From Porphyrobacter sp. (GTDB taxonomy: Bacteria > Pseudomonadota > Alphaproteobacteria > Sphingomonadales > Sphingomonadaceae): a stretch of DNA of 64,000 nt. Positions within the stretch are counted from its first letter, which is position 1. Each line of letters opens with the position of its first letter. Position numbers and translations under genes: made by a program. Below, piece by piece: positions 55,778-64,000 of this stretch. The DNA is taken from NCBI GenBank assembly GCA_017744315.1, contig JAGIBN010000004.1, positions 248,001 to 312,000 on the forward strand, given 5' to 3'. Under the pieces are notes generated by a model. It was not told where the DNA came from. It did no database searches and was given only the letters and a program-made list of their open reading frames with translations.

Positions 55778-56793
55778 GGCCGGGCCTCCGCCAGTTCGGA
55801 GCGCGACTTCGCCGCACGCCAGGCATGGGGAGACATCCCGAATTCACGTGCGAACCAGCGGCTGAACGAACTGAGGCTGGCATAGCCGGTCAGTTCCGCC
55901 ACCGCCGTGATCGACCGCGTGGAATTGGTCAGATAGCGTTTGGCCAGTTCCCTCCGCGCCTCGTTGAGCAAGAGCGCGAAGCTCTGCCCTTCCTGTTCCA
56001 GGTTGCGCTGCAGGGCGCGGGAGCTGATCCCGAAATGGCCGGCGACTTGCTCGACCGTGGTGATGCCCTTGGGCAGGAGCTGGATCACCAGCCGCTTGGT
56101 GCGTTCGCTGACCGGATCGTCTTCAGGCCCGAGCGGGACGAGCGCGAGCAAGCTCTCCGCATGGCGGGCCATGTCCGCATCGGCCATCGGCAAGGGAATG
56201 GCGAGCGATTCCGTCGGGCAGGAAATGCCGTTGAAACTGCTCTGGAACTCGACCGGAACGCGAAACAGCCGCCGGGCGATCGACAGGTCGGACGGGGCTT
56301 TCCGTTCAAGGTGGATCATCGAAGGCTCCCAGCGCCCGCCAGACACGCTGTGCAGGATCTTGGCCACGAACCCGAGCGAGTAGTCCAGCACTTGAGTGCG
56401 CGCGTATTCGGGGATCAGCTCGACACGAACGATCGTAGTGCCGTCCTGCTCTTCGATCGCCATGTTGAGGACATCGTTGAGATGCCGGCGATAGCGGGTC
56501 ATGGCGTCCAGCACTTGGCTGACGTTTTCGAGCCGTTCGAGCAACAGCGAAAGCGGGCCCAGGCTCGAGTATGGCCGCGCCTCGCCCATCAGCAGTCCGA
56601 AGCTGTCGAAGCCGGAACGCTCGGCCGAAATCTCGAGCAGCTTGACCGTCGCGCCAGCGGAAATTCGAAGTTCGGGGTCGCTCAGCCCCGAGAGCTGCAG
56701 GCCGGCCTCACGCAGCATGGCCGGGCCGTCGAGCCCGACTTGACCAGCAACCTTGGCGTAGCACGCCAGCGAGGCCACACGAACCTGGTGCAC
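55774..56793 (-). CDS. AraC-family transcriptional regulator (OruR/ArgR-like, Arabinose_bd type)
   Basis: The 339-residue protein has the N-terminal sensing domain of the Arabinose_bd/OruR group (GLDGPAMLREAGLQLSGLSDPELRI) and a C-terminal AraC DNA-binding domain. Its two helix-turn-helix units are VEQVAGHFGISSRALQRNL and ITAVAELTGYASLSSFSRWFAREFGMSPHAWR. GTG 56793 has GGAGGG 8 bases upstream. Members of this group often control amino acid, fatty acid or aromatic catabolism; the target here is unknown. The 58-residue gene is coupled downstream. Confidence 0.92.
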   Translation of the reverse strand: MHQVRVASLACYAKVAGQVGLDGPAMLREAGLQLSGLSDPELRISAGATVKLLEISAERSGFDSFGLLMGEARPYSSLGPLSLLLERLENVSQVLDAMTRYRRHLNDVLNMAIEEQDGTTIVRVELIPEYARTQVLDYSLGFVAKILHSVSGGRWEPSMIHLERKAPSDLSIARRLFRVPVEFQSSFNGISCPTESLAIPLPMADADMARHAESLLALVPLGPEDDPVSERTKRLVIQLLPKGITTVEQVAGHFGISSRALQRNLEQEGQSFALLLNEARRELAKRYLTNSTRSITAVAELTGYASLSSFSRWFAREFGMSPHAWRAAKSRSELAEARP

Positions 56794-57019
56794 CCTGTTT
56801 ACCCTCCAGACGGCACCACCTGGCCGCGTCGACCCCCTTCAAGAGGGTAGCAAGGTAACGGAAACGGGCTTTGCGAATCGCGCCAAGAAGTTTCCATCTC
56901 GGTCGATTGTCATAATTCGTGGAATTTGTCCGACCATCGTCGACGGTACGAGCCCCAAGTCGGGACAGACCGCCGCCATTTCGTGAGCAAGCCCCGTTCC
57001 GCGCCAGCTCACGGTCGGG

Positions 57020-57664
57020 TCAGCGGAGCGCGTCCCCGAGAATCGCGGCACGAAGTTCCGGGATGCCCATGCCCTTTTCGGCGCTGGTCACGTGGATGAC
57101 CGGATAGGCCGCGACATGCTTGCGCGCCTGGGCCTCCACTTTGGCGAGCGTCGCGGCCAGTTCGCTGGCCTTGACCTTGTCCGCCTTGGTCAGAACCAGG
57201 CGATACCCGACCGCCGCCTCGTCGAGCATCTTCATCATCTCTTCGTCGGGCGGCTTGATGCCGTGACGGCTATCGATCAGTACCAGCGTGCGCTGCAAGG
57301 CCACCCGCCCGCGCAGGAAATCCCGCACCAGCCGGCGCCAGCGCTCGACCACTTTCACCGGAGCCTTGGCGAAGCCGTAGCCGGGCATGTCGACCAGGCG
57401 GAAGCGCGTCGGCTCTCCCACCTCGAAGAAGTTCAGCTCCTGCGTGCGCCCGGGCGTCACCGAAGCGCGGGCGATGGACTTGCGTCCGGTGACCGCGTTG
57501 ATCAGCGAGCTCTTTCCTACGTTCGAGCGGCCGGCGAAGGCCACCTCCGGCAAGTTGCCGTCAGGCAGGAAGTCGAGCGAAGGCGCGGACAGCAGGAAAT
57601 CCACCCGGCCGGAAAACAGCCGGCGGGCCTCCTCGATCAGCGCCTCTTGCCCTTCCTCGGTCAC
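57020..57664 (-). CDS. engB: Ribosome biogenesis GTPase EngB (YihA/YsxC)
   Basis: EngB is an essential GTPase in 50S subunit assembly. The 214-residue protein has G1 GRSNVGKS (residues 45-52), G2 TPGRTQ, G3 DMPGYG and G4 TKAD. It starts at GTG 57664, overlapping the yidC stop (GTGA), and closes the rpmH-rnpA-yidD-yidC-engB cluster. The 226 bases beyond its stop hold no convincing gene. Confidence 0.95.
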   Translation of the reverse strand: MTEEGQEALIEEARRLFSGRVDFLLSAPSLDFLPDGNLPEVAFAGRSNVGKSSLINAVTGRKSIARASVTPGRTQELNFFEVGEPTRFRLVDMPGYGFAKAPVKVVERWRRLVRDFLRGRVALQRTLVLIDSRHGIKPPDEEMMKMLDEAAVGYRLVLTKADKVKASELAATLAKVEAQARKHVAAYPVIHVTSAEKGMGIPELRAAILGDALR

Positions 57665-59430
57665 CCCTTGGCCTTGTCACGTTCGGCGGCACGCGCCTTG
57701 TCGGCCGTATCTTTCTCCGCCTGCGCCTTCAGCTGAGGATGCTTGGAGTAGAGATACTTCTGCTGCCCCAGGGTCAGGATGTTCGAGGTGATCCAGTAAA
57801 GCAGCAGACCTGCCGCGAACGGAGCCATCACGAACATCAGCACCCACGGCATGATCATGAACATCTGCTGCTGGACCGGGTCCATCGCCGCCGGGTTGAG
57901 CTTGAACTGCAGCCACATGGTGATGCCGAGCAGCACTGCCAGCACGCCGATGGCGAGGAAGCTGGGGGGCGTGAACGGCAGCAGGCCGAACAGGTTCAAG
58001 ATGTGAGCCGGATCGGGCGCGGAAAGGTCGCGGATCCACAGGATGAACGGCTTGTGCCGCATTTCGATGGCGATCAGCAGCGTCTTGTAGAGCGCGAAGA
58101 AGATCGGGATCTGCAGGAAGATCGGCAGACAGCCCGTCAGCGGGTTCACGCCCTCATCCTTGTAGAGCTTGCCCATCTCCTGCTGCAGGCGGACCTTGTC
58201 GTCCTTGTGCCGTTCCTGCAGCGCTTTCATCTTCGGCTGCACCGCGCGCATTTGCGCCATGCTGGCGAACTGCTTCTGCGCCACCGGGAACATAACCGCG
58301 CGCACGATCACCGTCAGCAGCATGATCGCCACGCCGAAGTTGCCGGTTACCGCGTAGAGCTGCTTCAGCAGCCAGAAGATCGGATACATCAGCCAGCGGA
58401 ACCAGCCCCAGTCGATCGCCAGGCCGAAGTTCTCGATCCCGCCCTTTTCGTAGTGATTGAGGACCGAGCTTTCCTTGGCGCCCGCGAACAGGCGCGTGGT
58501 GCGCGTGGCCTGGGTACCCGGAGCCAGCGTTACCGGGTCGTAGACCACGTCCGCCCGGAACTGTTCGTTGCCCAGCGAACGGAAGCCGCCTTCAATTCGC
58601 TGGCCGTCTTCCGGCACCAGGACCGAAAGCCAGAAAATGTCGGTGAAGCCGAGCCAGCCGGCCCTGCCTTCGGGCGTGACGTGGCGGGCCTCGTCGACAT
58701 CCTTGTAGTTCCAGCTGAAGTTCACCTTGCTGTCGAACAGGCCGATCGGGCCCGAGTGGACGTTCCAGGTGTCCTGGCTGGCGGTGCGGCTGGTGCGGTT
58801 GATGAAGGCATAGGGTCGCATCGCGACCGTGCCGGTTCCGGTGTTCGCCACGGTCTGTTCGACCGTCAGCATGTAGAATTCGTCGATCGTGAAGCGCTGC
58901 GTGAAGCGCTGGCCCTGGCCGTTGTCCCAGGTCAGCGTCACCGGCTTGTCCGGCGCGAGCGGACCACCGGAAACCTGCCACACGGTCTGCGGACCCGGCA
59001 GGGCAACGCCCTGGCCGACCCAGCCGAACTGGGCGAACTGCTGTGCCGGGGTGCCGTTGGGAGAGAACAGACGGACCGGGCCGCTGTCCTTCTCGACCGT
59101 CTGGCGATGAGTCGTCAGCGTGATGTCGTCGACGCGCGCACCCACCGGATTGATCGAGCCGGCAACTTTCGGCGCGTCGATTCGGACACGGCCGGGAGCG
59201 GCGAGCGCGGTCTTCAGATCCTTGACCTCTTCGGCCCATTCGGCCGGATCGGTCAGCCCGCCTTCACGGGTGTGCTTGGCGGCGGCGCGCTGAGTCGGCG
59301 TGTCGGCCTTGGTGGTGACCTGCTCGGTCGGGGCGGGCTGCGGATAGAACCGGCCCATCACCAGGTCGAAGCCGAGCAGTAGCGCCATGCACAGCACGAC
59401 AGCGACAATGAGGTTACGCTGATTGTTCAA
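57661..59430 (-). CDS. yidC: Membrane protein insertase YidC
   Basis: YidC inserts and folds inner-membrane proteins with or without SecYEG. The 589-residue Gram-negative form has an N-terminal span (NLIVAVVLCMALLLGFDLV), a large periplasmic beta domain (about 60-340) and the five-helix core. The core includes GVAIMLLTVIVRAVMFPVAQKQF with the hydrophilic-groove Arg, and the later PLTGCLPIFLQIPIFFALY. The start is TTG 59430 with AGGAT upstream, giving the usual N-N-Q-R-N beginning. Confidence 0.96.
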   Translation of the reverse strand: MNNQRNLIVAVVLCMALLLGFDLVMGRFYPQPAPTEQVTTKADTPTQRAAAKHTREGGLTDPAEWAEEVKDLKTALAAPGRVRIDAPKVAGSINPVGARVDDITLTTHRQTVEKDSGPVRLFSPNGTPAQQFAQFGWVGQGVALPGPQTVWQVSGGPLAPDKPVTLTWDNGQGQRFTQRFTIDEFYMLTVEQTVANTGTGTVAMRPYAFINRTSRTASQDTWNVHSGPIGLFDSKVNFSWNYKDVDEARHVTPEGRAGWLGFTDIFWLSVLVPEDGQRIEGGFRSLGNEQFRADVVYDPVTLAPGTQATRTTRLFAGAKESSVLNHYEKGGIENFGLAIDWGWFRWLMYPIFWLLKQLYAVTGNFGVAIMLLTVIVRAVMFPVAQKQFASMAQMRAVQPKMKALQERHKDDKVRLQQEMGKLYKDEGVNPLTGCLPIFLQIPIFFALYKTLLIAIEMRHKPFILWIRDLSAPDPAHILNLFGLLPFTPPSFLAIGVLAVLLGITMWLQFKLNPAAMDPVQQQMFMIMPWVLMFVMAPFAAGLLLYWITSNILTLGQQKYLYSKHPQLKAQAEKDTADKARAAERDKAKG

Positions 59431-59471
59431 GATGCGATCCTAGAGCCTAGATCCGATTCCCGTGCCACTCG

Positions 59472-59681
59472 TCAGGGCACCGGGTCATAGCCGTGTCCCC
59501 CCCATGGGTGGCAGCGCATTAGACGCTTGGCGGCCATCCATCCACCCTTGATCGCGCCATGCCGTTCGAGCGCCTCGATGGCGTATTGGCTGCACGAGGG
59601 TTGATAGCGGCACGAGGGCGGGAGAATGCGTGAAGGCCCGAGCTGCCAGGCCCGAGCCACGACGATGAGAACCTGCTTCAT
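59472..59681 (-). CDS. yidD: Membrane protein insertion efficiency factor YidD
   Basis: The 69-residue protein shows the family pattern with three conserved Cys: [49 protein letters not shown]. YidD is a small peripheral inner-membrane protein that aids YidC-dependent insertion. It overlaps the rnpA end by ATGA and lies between rnpA and yidC, as is standard. Confidence 0.95.
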   Translation of the reverse strand: MKQVLIVVARAWQLGPSRILPPSCRYQPSCSQYAIEALERHGAIKGGWMAAKRLMRCHPWGGHGYDPVP

Positions 59682-60052
59682 TTGCGCGGCGGCCTTGGGC
59701 GGCGGGGCGGATCGCCTTTGCCCGCCGCGGCGCGAGCCAGCGCGGCGGCAAGCTCTTCGCGCAGCTTGGAAAAGTCGCGTTCGATCCCGCCTTCGCGGCC
59801 GATCAGGACGTGGTCGTGATCGGGCAGGCCTTCGCCCGGAAGAGCGTCACGCAGCAGTTCGCGAAACCGGCGCTTCATCCGGTTGCGCACCACGGCGTTG
59901 CCGATCTTCTTGGTGACGGTGATGCCAAAGCGCGTGCCCTGCCCGTCGTTCGGGCGGGTCAGCAACACGAAGCCCGGCCGCGCGACTCGCAGCCCGCGAT
60001 TGGCGGCGACGAAGTCCGCCCGTTTGCGGATGATCTGGAGAGCGGCGGTCAT
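59678..60052 (-). CDS. rnpA: Ribonuclease P protein component
   Basis: RnpA is the protein subunit of RNase P, which processes tRNA 5' ends. The 124-residue basic protein has the RNR motif [19 protein letters not shown] (about residues 51-69). The N-terminal [14 protein letters not shown] substrate-binding region is intact. The C-terminal tail is longer and Pro/Arg-rich. It lies downstream of rpmH with an intervening terminator-like hairpin. Confidence 0.95.
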   Translation of the reverse strand: MTAALQIIRKRADFVAANRGLRVARPGFVLLTRPNDGQGTRFGITVTKKIGNAVVRNRMKRRFRELLRDALPGEGLPDHDHVLIGREGGIERDFSKLREELAAALARAAAGKGDPPRRPRPPRK

Positions 60053-60129
60053 TGCGGCGGCTTATCTAGGAGTTGATTCGGCGCCCTGCCAGATGCGCGC
60101 GAACGCAAATGCCAGATGGGCGCAAACGC

Positions 60130-60162
60130 AAAAACGCCCTCCGGACGAAATCCGAAGAGCGT
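60130..60162 (-). terminator. Terminator between rpmH and rnpA
   Basis: Read on the minus strand, ACGCTCTTCGGA (60162-60151) pairs with TCCGGAGGGCGT (60145-60134) in a 12-bp stem with a few G-U pairs and a 5-base loop. A run of five T (60134-60130) follows. It would reduce read-through from the highly expressed rpmH gene into rnpA. Confidence 0.8.
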
Positions 60163-60206
60163 CAGATGCGAACAATCCCGGCGCGTGCCGGAATCGAGCC
60201 CGATGC

Positions 60207-60341
60207 TTAGGCGCAGAGCTTCTTGCGGCCACGCTTGCGGCGGGCAGCGAGTACCTTGCGGCCACCCACGGTCGCCTTGCGGGCGAAAAAGCCGTGCCGC
60301 CGGGCGCGGACGAGGTTGCTCGGCTGGAAAGTGCGCTTCAT
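60207..60341 (-). CDS. rpmH: 50S ribosomal protein L34
   Basis: The 44-residue protein begins [20 protein letters not shown] and continues with [24 protein letters not shown], the standard L34 sequence. It is the first gene of the conserved rpmH-rnpA-yidD-yidC-engB cluster. It is shorter than the usual ORF cut-off, which is why it is easily missed. Confidence 0.97.
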   Translation of the reverse strand: MKRTFQPSNLVRARRHGFFARKATVGGRKVLAARRKRGRKKLCA

Positions 60342-60405
60342 CGTCTTAAATCCTGAATCAACAAAAAGGGCCGCAGCTCAGGCGGCCTTGGTACGGGGCG
60401 GGCGG

Positions 60406-61128
60406 TTAGTGGAGAGGCGCGCCCAAGTCAAGGCGGCCGAGTTGCGGCGCCGATCTCGCGAGCACCGGATCGCCCTTGATCCACTCGCGCATCGCCGAAC
60501 CCGACATCCAGCGCGGGCGTTCATGCGGCGCCGAATTGGTCATGGCATAGAACGCCTTGGCTTGCGACAGCGACATGCCCATCTCGCGGTAATAGGCGAG
60601 GTACTTGGTGTGCTCCCACGAATCGGCCGGAACCTGGCCGGCCTCGCGCCCACCTCTCTCCCGCCAGGCGTGGACGGCAAACACCGCGCTGTCGGAAATA
60701 GTCAGGTTGGTCCCCGCCAGCATCAGGTCGATCGCGCCCGACCGGACCGAGCCACCGGGAGGAACGTAGACCGCCAGACCCTCCAGCCGGATCAACCGGC
60801 CCAGCGCAAGATTGGCGCGGTCGTCGTAAGTGCCCGGGCATTCGATGAAGACCAGCGTGTCGATGGCCGGGTAATCGCGCAGCATGGCCCGGAAGGCCGC
60901 CGGCGAGCGGGCGTCGGTGCTTCCGATCAAAGCCGCGGTGCGCTTCTCCATCACCGCGAACGGACCGTAGCTGGCGATCGGGACCCAGGCGCTGGGCACA
61001 TAAGTGCGCGAAGCGGACTGCCCGCCAGCAGCAGCGCTCTGCTGGGCGGTGGTGGCCGTCTGCCCGGCGGCGGATACCGCGAGCGACAAGGCACAGGGCA
61101 GTGCCAGGAGGCATACAGGGCCACGCAT
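60406..61128 (-). CDS. Secreted protein, possibly ClpP/crotonase-like fold (COG3904-like)
   Basis: The 240-residue protein has a Sec signal peptide (VCLLALPCALSLAVSAAG). The mature part contains FIECPGTYDDRANLALGRLIRLEGLAVYVPPGGSVRSGAIDLMLAGTNLTISDSAVFAVHAW. This alternation of strands and small-residue loops, with Ser/Gly in the GGSVRSGAIDLMLAG segment and a following HAW, resembles periplasmic ClpP-like proteins of COG3904. Catalytic residues are not certain. It lies alone between rpmH and comM. Confidence 0.6.
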   Translation of the reverse strand: MRGPVCLLALPCALSLAVSAAGQTATTAQQSAAAGGQSASRTYVPSAWVPIASYGPFAVMEKRTAALIGSTDARSPAAFRAMLRDYPAIDTLVFIECPGTYDDRANLALGRLIRLEGLAVYVPPGGSVRSGAIDLMLAGTNLTISDSAVFAVHAWRERGGREAGQVPADSWEHTKYLAYYREMGMSLSQAKAFYAMTNSAPHERPRWMSGSAMREWIKGDPVLARSAPQLGRLDLGAPLH

Positions 61129-61321
61129 TGCTTAAGCCCGGAAACCGCCAGCCGCAGATGGGCCGGGATTCGCCGGGACTTTGGCCGTTTATCCCGGACT
61201 TTCCGGGCTCCCCACAATTGGGCCCAACCCGCGTGCGGCGGGGGGAATTAACATTAGTTTGATCTGCGCTCGACACTGAGAACCCTCAGCAGCTATCTTA
61301 CTGATTCGAAAAGGAGTTCCC

Positions 61322-62818
61322 TTGGTCGCAATAGTATCGACGGTGGCTTACCTCGGCCTGGAGGCGCGCGCGGTAGAGGTTCAGTGCCAAGTCGCTCCGG
61401 GCATGCCCCGCTTCGCCATCGTCGGGCTACCTGACAAGGCTGTCGGAGAAAGCCGCGAGCGGGTCCAGGCGGCGCTCGCCGCGATGGGCCTGTCGCTTCC
61501 GCCCAAGCGAATCACGATCAACCTCTCCCCGGCGGACCTGCCCAAGGAGGGCAGCCATTACGACCTCCCGATCGCGCTCGCCCTGCTGGCGGCGATGGGG
61601 GTCACCGATGCCGAACAACTGGCCGACTGGATCGCGGTTGGCGAGCTGGCTCTCGACGGCCGCATCGTCCCGTCGCCCGGCGTCTTGCTCGCGGCAATCC
61701 ACGCCAGCGAACGCGAAAGGGGCCTTATCTGCCCCGCGGCGCAAGGGGCGGAGGCGCGCTGGGCCAGCGGCATCCCGGTGGTCGCGGCGCCGGGTCTGGT
61801 CAGCCTGCTCAATCACCTCAAGGGCACGCAGCTGCTATCCCAGCCAGAGCCGGGCGAGGTCGAGGAGCCCGGTTTCGGCCCTGACCTTAGGCAGGTCAAA
61901 GGGCAGGAGACCGCCAAGCGCGCGCTGGAGATCGCCGCGGCCGGAGGTCACAATCTGCTGATGAGCGGCCCGCCCGGCGCGGGGAAGAGCCTGCTCGCGT
62001 CATGCCTCCCGGGTATCCTGCCGCAGCTCGCGCCGGCGGAGGCGCTCGAGGTGAGCATGGTCGCCTCGGTCGCAGGGACGCTCGAAGGCGGGAAGATCAG
62101 CCGCACCCGTCCGTTCAGAGCCCCGCACCACTCGGCCTCGATGGCCGCGCTGACCGGTGGCGGGCTGCGCGTGCGACCAGGTGAAGTCAGCCTCGCCCAT
62201 CTCGGCGTGCTGTTCCTCGACGAGCTGCCGGAGTTCCAGCGCGCCGTGCTCGATTCGCTGCGCCAGCCGCTCGAAACCGGCAAGGTCGACGTCGCTCGCG
62301 CCAATGCTCACGTCACCTTTCCCGCGCGGGTGCAACTGGTCGCCGCGATGAACCCGTGCCGCTGCGGCCACCTGGGCGACCCCGCCCTCGCCTGCAGCCG
62401 TGCGCCGCGCTGCGCCGCCGACTATCAGTCCAAGGTCTCGGGCCCGCTGCTCGACCGCATCGACCTGCACGTGGAGGTCGATCCCGTCAGCGCCGCGGAC
62501 TTGGCCCTACCCCCTCCCGCAGAGGGTTCAGCCGAAGTCGCCGCAAGAGTTGCCGCAGCGCGCAGCCGCCAGACCGAACGCGGGGTCCGCTCGAATGCCG
62601 AGCTGGAAGGCGACGCGCTGGACAAATTCGCCGCGCCCGACGAAGCGGGCCGCAAGCTCCTGCTACAGGCAGCCGAGGCGATGCGACTGACTGCCCGAGG
62701 TTACACCCGAATGCTGCGCGTCGCCCGGACGGTCGCCGACCTGGCGAGGGCCGATCAGGTGGGACGCATCCACGTGGCAGAGGCGCTTGGGTATCGCCGC
62801 CAACCGCCGCGGGGTTGA
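61322..62818 (+). CDS. comM: YifB/ComM family Mg-chelatase-like AAA+ ATPase
   Basis: The 498-residue protein has the N-terminal ChlI-like domain (PRFAIVGLPDKAVGESRERVQAAL). The AAA+ core has Walker A GPPGAGKS and Walker B LFLDELPEF, with the sensor region VAAMNPCRCG and the conserved Cys-rich GHLGDPALACSRAPRC. ComM homologues are branch-migration motors that help integrate incoming DNA during natural transformation. It starts at TTG 61322 after AAAAGGAG. Confidence 0.95.
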   Translation: MVAIVSTVAYLGLEARAVEVQCQVAPGMPRFAIVGLPDKAVGESRERVQAALAAMGLSLPPKRITINLSPADLPKEGSHYDLPIALALLAAMGVTDAEQLADWIAVGELALDGRIVPSPGVLLAAIHASERERGLICPAAQGAEARWASGIPVVAAPGLVSLLNHLKGTQLLSQPEPGEVEEPGFGPDLRQVKGQETAKRALEIAAAGGHNLLMSGPPGAGKSLLASCLPGILPQLAPAEALEVSMVASVAGTLEGGKISRTRPFRAPHHSASMAALTGGGLRVRPGEVSLAHLGVLFLDELPEFQRAVLDSLRQPLETGKVDVARANAHVTFPARVQLVAAMNPCRCGHLGDPALACSRAPRCAADYQSKVSGPLLDRIDLHVEVDPVSAADLALPPPAEGSAEVAARVAAARSRQTERGVRSNAELEGDALDKFAAPDEAGRKLLLQAAEAMRLTARGYTRMLRVARTVADLARADQVGRIHVAEALGYRRQPPRG

Positions 62819-62875
62819 ATAATCGAATGACCCTCACAGAAGGCGGACATTCGCCAGCAAGGCTAACCCAGCCGA

Positions 62876-64000
62876 CTAGTCTCGCTTGCCATAGAAGACA
62901 CCTGAATAGGTCGCGTCCGGAGCCCAGCCTCCCGTTACCCTCGTGAAGAATTCGAAGGTCCCGCCGATTTCATCTCCGCCGGGGCCATAAAGGCTGCCGC
63001 GAATCGAGCCATCGCTGTGGCCTGGTGCATCGTAGAGAAATGTATCGAACGCGTAGGCGTTGCTGCTTGAGTCAAAGGTCATAACCGGAAGATCGATCAT
63101 CTCGTTCGCTGAAGTCCAGGCATCGACGTTGACCGTCCCACTGATGCGCTCCGCCGCAAAGTCCGCGTCGATCGAGGAAGTCCCCTTCAGGGCCAGTTGT
63201 TCCATGTCAGCGAAGCGTTCGCCAGAACCCATGACAGTGGCGCTGTAATGTGCAGAGCCGGTTCTCGGAAGCGAGTTATAGACGGTGCGCACGCCGTAGG
63301 TGAACCAAGTGGAGATGCTCTGACGTGCCGCATCGGCAATGGCGCGATCTTCGCTCCAGTGCCCGAAGCTGCTGTACGTCAGGTTGATCTCCGGATTGCC
63401 CGGACCCGGCCTGAACATTTCCAGGCGATAGTCGCCATTGGAGTTCCGGACTTGGTAGACGTCGAAACGAGCGTCACTTTGCGCCGCGACCTTGTCCGTC
63501 GGACGGAAGGTAACGTTCGTGAAACTCGGATCGCTGATGCCGAACATCGGGGTCAAGCTACCATCGGCCTTGAACGAAACGGATCCGTATGTAGCGGGAA
63601 AATAGTAGGTTCCGCCTTCCGAAGACGTCGCTCCGATCCTTTGAAAAGCGATCGAGCTTCCCTGAAACGAGTAATAGCTGCGCTCACCGCTATCGAGGAC
63701 TGTCAGGCTAGCGTCGATTCCAATACGTTCGCGCGTGCCGGCAAATGCACCGCTGAAGGTGGCGTCCGCTCCGTCAGATCCATGAAGGCTTCCCGCCACA
63801 TCCGCGCCTACAGGGCCGTAGAGGGCTCCGAGAATGGAAGCCTGGTAGGTATAGCGATCACGTCCGGCATAGGTGAAGTAGCCGGTAAGGCCGCCGGTCG
63901 AAGCGAGGTAGCCAGCACCATGCCATTCGGTGCAACAAGTCGAGTAATTGACATCATTGTTGTACTCGCCAGCCTCACCGGACATTGCGAAAAGTCCGTG
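62876..64000 (-). CDS. Transferrin-binding-protein-like beta-barrel protein (cut by window end)
   Basis: The frame is open to the last base of the window, so the true N-terminus and any signal peptide lie outside; 374 residues are visible. An ATG at 63985 is unlikely to be the start. Two copies of a TbpB-type barrel motif can be seen: GSLHGSDGADATFSGAFAGTRE in the first half, and at the C-terminus GSLYGPGGDEIGGTFEFF with TYSGVFYGKRD. These are the short beta-strands of the TbpB_B_D/HpuA-like family, usually surface lipoproteins. In sphingomonads such genes often have no link to transferrin. Confidence 0.75.
   Translation of the reverse strand, partial: HGLFAMSGEAGEYNNDVNYSTCCTEWHGAGYLASTGGLTGYFTYAGRDRYTYQASILGALYGPVGADVAGSLHGSDGADATFSGAFAGTRERIGIDASLTVLDSGERSYYSFQGSSIAFQRIGATSSEGGTYYFPATYGSVSFKADGSLTPMFGISDPSFTNVTFRPTDKVAAQSDARFDVYQVRNSNGDYRLEMFRPGPGNPEINLTYSSFGHWSEDRAIADAARQSISTWFTYGVRTVYNSLPRTGSAHYSATVMGSGERFADMEQLALKGTSSIDADFAAERISGTVNVDAWTSANEMIDLPVMTFDSSSNAYAFDTFLYDAPGHSDGSIRGSLYGPGGDEIGGTFEFFTRVTGGWAPDATYSGVFYGKRD

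Noticed and set aside
56839..57051. 70-codon minus-strand frame between engB and the AraC gene
   Set aside because: It overlaps the engB 3' end, has no ribosome site and no recognisable features. The 226-base gap is left as having nothing supported.

Overview
The window is one contiguous piece of a GC-rich alphaproteobacterial chromosome. I read it as order Sphingomonadales, probably near Erythrobacteraceae/Novosphingobium. Pointers are the Caulobacter-type TonB receptor, a PEP-CTERM surface protein, the gene orders secB | tim44-mltA-smr, ubiE-ubiB-coaBC-dut and rpsT-dnaA, CcrM-type GANTC sites clustered before dnaA, and several intergenic palindromes of the kind common in this group. The placement is an inference. 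I see no rRNA, tRNA, prophage, transposase or CRISPR array.

Layout. 1-4.6 kb: a MoxR/DUF58/SpoIIM/RDD envelope operon. 4.7-10.1 kb: two coupled GNAT acetyltransferases, a KefB-type antiporter, an FAD monooxygenase and an orphan membrane protein. 10.4-12.8 kb: ispG, a pentapeptide-repeat-like protein, a GNAT and a retropepsin-like protease. 12.9-16.1 kb: two L,D-transpeptidase-type proteins and a DMT exporter. 16.2-20.1 kb: acnA and aroC. 20.6-22.8 kb: ruvA and ruvB split by an orphan two-to-three-helix membrane protein. 23-26.5 kb: a Ser/Thr-rich PEP-CTERM protein, then ahpC-ahpF. 26.6-32.6 kb: smr-mltA-tim44 divergent from secB-murJ-trpS. 32.9-40.9 kb: a DUF4136 lipoprotein, dut-coaBC-(orphan membrane gene)-ubiB-ubiE-EamA, mutM. 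41.1-43.3 kb: rpsT and dnaA. 43.4-48.4 kb: moeB-like, GFA and sirtuin genes, dapB-nth, a lipoprotein and a dicarboxylate/amino-acid symporter. 48.7-56.8 kb: TonB receptor, dapE, cupin, GST, a sensor kinase, and an AraC regulator coupled to an unlisted 58-residue gene. 57-60.3 kb: the classical rpmH-rnpA-yidD-yidC-engB cluster. 60.4-64 kb: a periplasmic ClpP-like protein, comM and a truncated transferrin-binding-protein-like gene.

Most genes are housekeeping functions in tightly coupled operons. Many junctions are 4-base stop/start overlaps, several with GTG or TTG starts, and four of about ten convergent gene pairs end on one shared CTAG. Against this background three lower-GC orphan membrane genes (about 9.15, 21.2 and 35.7 kb) look inserted.

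The most unusual DNA is a composite repeat seen twice, before ispG and before ruvA. A shared 15-base head (TCATTTTCCTACACG) is followed by three or five copies of AAGGTGACACTT, phased every 20-22 bases (about two helical turns), and then by inverted TGTCAC units. It looks like a protein-binding array and I cannot assign it to a known family. Other regulatory signals worth attention are ten GANTC sites within 470 bases before dnaA, an OxyR-geometry operator before ahpC, a strong hairpin between ahpC and ahpF, a perfect CG-centred LacI-type operator before the TonB receptor, and a terminator between rpmH and rnpA.
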